7,907 nt of DNA from Devosia sp. (lineage in GTDB: Bacteria > Pseudomonadota > Alphaproteobacteria > Rhizobiales > Devosiaceae), in NCBI GenBank assembly GCA_028290245.1, contig JAQGKG010000237.1, positions 1 through 7,907 on the forward strand. The letters run 5' to 3'. This document shows positions 5,670-7,907 of the stretch, in pieces. The position numbers and the translations under genes are program-made. The stretch's first letter is position 1; each line of letters opens with the position of its first letter. The notes beneath the pieces were generated by a model. The model saw only the letters and a program-made list of their open reading frames with translations, had not been told where the DNA came from and searched no databases.

Positions 5670-6086
5670 TTAAAACCGGCGCGGACGGCGTTCGCCGCCG
5701 AAGCCACCACGATCGTTGCCGCGGTCGGGACGACCACCACGTTCGCCATCACGATCGTCACGATCGCGCTTCTGCATCATTGCAGACGGGCCTTCTTCAA
5801 GCTCGTCCACGCGGACGGTCATGAAGCGCAGGATGTCTTCGTTGATGCGCATCTGGCGTTCCATCTCGGCAACAGCGGCAGGCGCTGCTTCGATGTTCAG
5901 CAAGGTGTAGTGCGCCTTGCGGTTCTTGCGGATGCGGTAGGAGAGACCCTTGAGGCCCCAATATTCATTCTTGGTGACCTTGCCGCCGCCGGTAGCGAGG
6001 ATTTCGGTCAGAGCGGTGGTAAGCTCTTCGACCTGCTGCTGGGAAACGTCCTGGCGAGCCATGTAGATATGTTCGTAGAGGGCCAT
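5670..6086 (-). CDS. rpsF: 30S ribosomal protein S6
   Basis: S6 forms a heterodimer with S18 on the platform of the 30S subunit. The 138-residue product has the S6 ferredoxin-like fold signature: MALYEHIYMARQDVS at the start, a GGKVTKNEYWGLKGLSYRI stretch at about 34-52, KAHYTLLNIEA at 57-67 and INEDILRFMTVRVDE at 81-95. The C-terminal tail from about 106 is rich in Arg, Asp and Gly (RDRDDRDGERGG and similar), probably disordered. E. coli S6 instead has a tail extended by glutamates. The start at 6086 is chosen because MALYEH is the typical alphaproteobacterial S6 start and AAGGAAGG lies 7 bases upstream; the frame stays open to 6227, but that extension resembles nothing in S6. It is the first gene of the operon. 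Confidence 0.97.
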   Translation of the reverse strand: MALYEHIYMARQDVSQQQVEELTTALTEILATGGGKVTKNEYWGLKGLSYRIRKNRKAHYTLLNIEAAPAAVAEMERQMRINEDILRFMTVRVDELEEGPSAMMQKRDRDDRDGERGGRPDRGNDRGGFGGERRPRRF

Positions 6087-6268
6087 TAATGCGCCTTCCT
6101 TTGTGGTTTTAAACACAGCAATTGCCTGGCGCGGAGCCTCCTTGACACCGGAAAGGGCATCAAAGCAGTCGTGCAAAGAGCGGGAACACGGGAGGCCGGA
6201 CTTGCGCCCTATCCGCCATTCTTTCAAATGACAAACCCTCCGTTCAGCCCCCGGCCAAACGAATTACT
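6087..6268 (-). promoter_or_regulatory. Long rpsF leader, possible S6:S18 autoregulatory region
   Basis: From the predicted start near 6268 the message has an untranslated leader of about 180 bases, long for a simple leader. It contains GGCCGG near its 5' end (plus 6251-6256) and CCGGCC further on (plus 6193-6198), which could close a large domain, and a hairpin close to the ribosome binding site (6140-6165). S6:S18 complexes are known to bind a structured leader of rpsF in many bacteria. Whether this leader is a member is inferred, not shown. Confidence 0.35.
6140..6165 (-). promoter_or_regulatory. Hairpin in rpsF leader with CCG in its loop side
   Basis: In the minus-strand RNA, CUUUGAUGCC pairs with GGUGUCAAGG over 10 positions (three are G-U) around the loop CUUUCC. 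It ends about 40 bases before the Shine-Dalgarno sequence. A CCG triplet sits at the 3' side of the loop and stem top; a CCG triplet is the S18 contact in the known S6:S18 leader motif. The three G-U pairs become A-C mismatches on the other strand, so the stem is favoured in the rpsF transcript. Confidence 0.4.
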
Positions 6269-6274
6269 GCGGCG

Positions 6275-6303
6275 GCTATAGGGGAACAACACGCCCGAAG
6301 CAA
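6275..6303 (-). promoter_or_regulatory. Candidate rpsF operon promoter
   Basis: On the minus strand TTGCTT (plus 6298-6303) and TATAGC (plus 6275-6280) are separated by 17 bases. The -10 box is a good one for an alphaproteobacterium and lies in CTATAGCCGCC. This is the best sigma-70-like pair I see in the divergent region and points toward rpsF, with the start near 6268. Confidence 0.5.
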
Positions 6304-6334
6304 GGCAAAACCGGCCCACTGACCCACCCCGGCC

Positions 6335-6363
6335 TTGACTCCGCCACACACTCCCGCTCAAAC
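6335..6363 (+). promoter_or_regulatory. Candidate fabD promoter with a GANTC site in its -35 box
   Basis: TTGACT at 6335-6340 (5 of 6 to consensus through TTGAC) is followed after 17 bases by TCAAAC at 6358-6363, a poor -10. The start would be about 50 bases before the fabD ATG. The -35 overlaps GACTC (6337-6341). Together with the rpsF promoter the two start points would be about 100 bases apart and divergent. Confidence 0.35.
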
Positions 6364-6421
6364 GCGGCGCAACTGGACATCCGCCCTGCGGATTGTCTAA
6401 CTGAGCCAAAGAGGGCCTCTC

Positions 6422-7372
6422 ATGACCAAGCGCGCATTCACTTTTCCGGGGCAGGGCAGCCAGTCTGTCGGCATGGGCAAGGACCTTGCGGCCGCCTATC
6501 CCGAAGCTCGTGCGGTGTACCAGGAAGTCGATGAGGCGCTCGGCCAGCGCCTGTCCGCCATCATGTTCGAAGGCTCCGACGATATTCTGCGCCTAACCGA
6601 AAACGCACAACCGGCCCTGATGGCCGTCAGCATGGCGATCATTCGCGTGCTGGAATCCAAGGGCGTCCGCCTTGCCGATCATGCGGCCTATGTGGCCGGC
6701 CATTCACTTGGCGAATATTCGGCGCTCGCTGCTGCCGGTACATTTACGCTCGCCGACACCGCCCGCCTGCTCAGGACGCGCGGCCAGGCCATGCAAAAGG
6801 CTGTTCCTGTCGGGCACGGCACCATGGCGGCCCTGCTGGGTCTCGATCTGGAAACAGCACGCGAAGTCGCCGCCGAAGCCGCTCAAGGCGATGTCTGCGA
6901 TGTCGCTAACGACAATGCTCCCGGCCAGGTCGTCGTCTCCGGCGCCACTGCAGCCGTTGAGCGCGCCGTCGAAATCGCCAAGGCCAAGGGCGCCAAGCGC
7001 GCTTTGCTGCTGCCGGTCTCCGCACCATTCCATTGCGCGCTGATGCAGCCCGCCGCCGATGCCATGGCTGCGGCCCTCGCTGAAGTCGCCATGAACGCGC
7101 CGGTCGTGCCGCTGGTCGCCAATGTGCTGGCCGCGCCTATTTCCGACCCCGCCGAAATTCGCCAGCGTCTGGTGGAACAGGTCACCGGCGTCGTCCGCTG
7201 GACCGAAACCGTCACCTGGCTCACCGGCCCCGGCAGTGTCACCCATCTCACCGAACTGGGCACCGGCAAGGTGCTGACCGGCCTCGCCAAGCGCATCAAT
7301 GCCGAAGCCGTGGCCAACGCCGTTGGCTCGCCCGCCGATATCGAAGCCTTCGTCGCTGAACTGACCGCATAA
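6422..7372 (+). CDS. fabD: Malonyl-CoA:acyl carrier protein transacylase FabD
   Basis: FabD moves the malonyl group from CoA to acyl carrier protein, giving the extender unit for type II fatty acid synthesis in the cytoplasm. The 316-residue product is of standard length and has every expected motif: GQGSQ at 10-14 (Q11, oxyanion), GHSLGE at 93-98 with the nucleophile S95, R120 in LLRTR for binding the malonyl carboxylate, the catalytic H204 in SAPFH, NAPGQVVVSG at 165-174, and ELGTGKVLTGL at 278-288. The ATG at 6422 has AAAGAGGG with a 6-base spacer. fabG follows 53 bases behind on the same strand, an arrangement typical of bacterial fab clusters. Transcription is likely from the divergent region shared with rpsF. 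Confidence 0.97.
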   Translation: MTKRAFTFPGQGSQSVGMGKDLAAAYPEARAVYQEVDEALGQRLSAIMFEGSDDILRLTENAQPALMAVSMAIIRVLESKGVRLADHAAYVAGHSLGEYSALAAAGTFTLADTARLLRTRGQAMQKAVPVGHGTMAALLGLDLETAREVAAEAAQGDVCDVANDNAPGQVVVSGATAAVERAVEIAKAKGAKRALLLPVSAPFHCALMQPAADAMAAALAEVAMNAPVVPLVANVLAAPISDPAEIRQRLVEQVTGVVRWTETVTWLTGPGSVTHLTELGTGKVLTGLAKRINAEAVANAVGSPADIEAFVAELTA

Positions 7373-7401
7373 CTTGAATCAAGCCGTGAAGCGCTTGAAT
7401 C
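7373..7401 (+). repeat. Direct repeat CTTGAATC in the fabD-fabG gap
   Basis: CTTGAATC occurs at 7373-7380 and 7394-7401, 21 bases apart, about two turns of the helix, so both copies face the same side of the DNA. Each contains a GANTC site. CTTGACTC, the same word with one change, lies in the candidate fabD promoter at 6334-6341. The copies could be binding half-sites or methylation sites upstream of fabG; no good -10 box follows either, so I do not call a promoter. Confidence 0.4.
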
Positions 7402-7425
7402 TATTGCTCCGCAAGGGAGGACTAA

Positions 7426-7907
7426 ATGTTTGATCTAACTGGCAAACGCGCTCTGGTGACTGGCGCCAGCGGCGGCATCGGGCGCGAAATCGCCAAGGCA
7501 CTCGCTGCGGCCGGGGCCACTGTTGCCCTGTCCGGAACTCGCGTCGGAGCGCTGGAAGATACCGCCAAGGAAATCGGCAAGGATTGCCCGATCCTGCCGG
7601 CAAACCTCAGCAAGCTCGATGAAGTCGATAAGCTCGTCCCAGCCGCAGAAGCCGCCATGGGTGGCCTCGATATTCTGGTCAACAACGCCGGCATGACCCG
7701 CGATAACCTCTTCATGCGCATGAAGGACGAGGAGTGGGACGAGGTCATCGCCGTTAATCTCACAGCCGCCTTTCACCTCAACCGCGCAGTCCTGCGTGGC
7801 ATGATGAAGCAGCGCTTCGGTCGCATCATCGGCATTTCATCGGTGGTCGGCGTAATGGGAAATCCGGGGCAGGGCAACTATGCCGCGTCCAAGGCCGGTA
7901 TGGTGGG
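7426..7907 (+). CDS. fabG: 3-oxoacyl-ACP reductase FabG (partial, cut at right edge)
   Basis: FabG is the NADPH-dependent reductase of the fatty acid elongation cycle, turning 3-oxoacyl-ACP into 3-hydroxyacyl-ACP; it is a short-chain dehydrogenase that works as a tetramer. The 160 complete codons seen cover roughly two thirds of the usual 245 residues. Visible are the cofactor glycine motif TGASGGIG at 12-19, NNAG at 86-89, N111 in AVNLTAAF, the catalytic S139 in ISSVVG, and Y152 and K156 in NYAASK. The segment SVVGVMGNPGQGNYAASKAG is characteristic of FabG rather than other members of the superfamily. The ATG at 7426 has a strong GGGAGG with a 5-base spacer. The reading frame is intact to the edge; acpP and fabF would be expected beyond it. 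Confidence 0.95.
   Translation, partial: MFDLTGKRALVTGASGGIGREIAKALAAAGATVALSGTRVGALEDTAKEIGKDCPILPANLSKLDEVDKLVPAAEAAMGGLDILVNNAGMTRDNLFMRMKDEEWDEVIAVNLTAAFHLNRAVLRGMMKQRFGRIIGISSVVGVMGNPGQGNYAASKAGMV

Noticed and set aside
6087..6227. A 47-codon upstream extension of rpsF in the same frame
   Set aside because: It has no similarity to S6, no ribosome binding site at its start, and covers the leader hairpin; MALYEH at 6086 with AAGGAAGG upstream is the clear start.
6224..6409. A 61-codon minus-strand open frame upstream of rpsF
   Set aside because: It covers the candidate rpsF and fabD promoters, has no clear ribosome binding site and no recognisable product.
7379..7776. Minus-strand open frames opposite fabG
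   Set aside because: They are antisense shadows of a gene with all FabG motifs intact.
1..7907. A mobile element, CRISPR array, toxin-antitoxin or defence system
   Set aside because: No transposase, integrase, regular repeat-spacer pattern or defence domain is seen; nearly all coding DNA is housekeeping.

Overview
The window is a stretch of core chromosome from an alphaproteobacterium, most likely of the order Hyphomicrobiales (Rhizobiales); a Devosia-like genus is possible but is only a guess. The reasons are the high GC content, the alphaproteobacterial style of DnaB (an extra linker after Walker A), an L9 protein of 191 residues with an acidic tail, an S6 protein with an Arg/Asp/Gly tail, and the gene order fabD-fabG diverging from rpsF-rpsR-rplI and followed by dnaB-alr-radA.

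Layout from left to right: the 3' end of an unrecognised plus-strand gene (to 182) meets the 3' end of radA head-on. Three minus-strand genes follow, transcribed right to left: dnaB (replicative helicase), alr (alanine racemase, starting 2 bases after the dnaB stop) and radA (recombination/repair ATPase, GTG start). A weak terminator and a candidate promoter lie between alr and radA. About 250 bases upstream of dnaB hold a strong intrinsic terminator for the next operon, a candidate dnaB promoter, three GTTAAC palindromes and three GANTC sites. The ribosomal operon rpsF-rpsR-rplI (S6, S18, L9) is also on the minus strand, with a 273-base non-coding gap containing several inverted repeats between rpsR and rplI. 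A 335-base divergent promoter region separates rpsF from fabD (malonyl-CoA:ACP transacylase) and fabG (3-oxoacyl-ACP reductase, cut by the right edge), both on the plus strand.

Functionally the genes cover translation (S6, S18, L9), replication (DnaB), cell-wall precursor supply (Alr), recombination (RadA) and initiation and elongation of type II fatty acid synthesis (FabD, FabG). I found no mobile element, CRISPR array, tRNA or rRNA gene, and no evidence for an undescribed multi-gene system. The points worth a second look are in the non-coding DNA: GANTC and GTTAAC clustering upstream of dnaB and the fab genes, a large palindrome between rpsR and rplI, and a hairpin in the rpsF leader that may be a ribosomal-protein autoregulatory site. 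Three starts were chosen by judgement: radA uses GTG at 1596, rplI starts at 5123 rather than 5222, and rpsF starts at 6086 rather than 6227.
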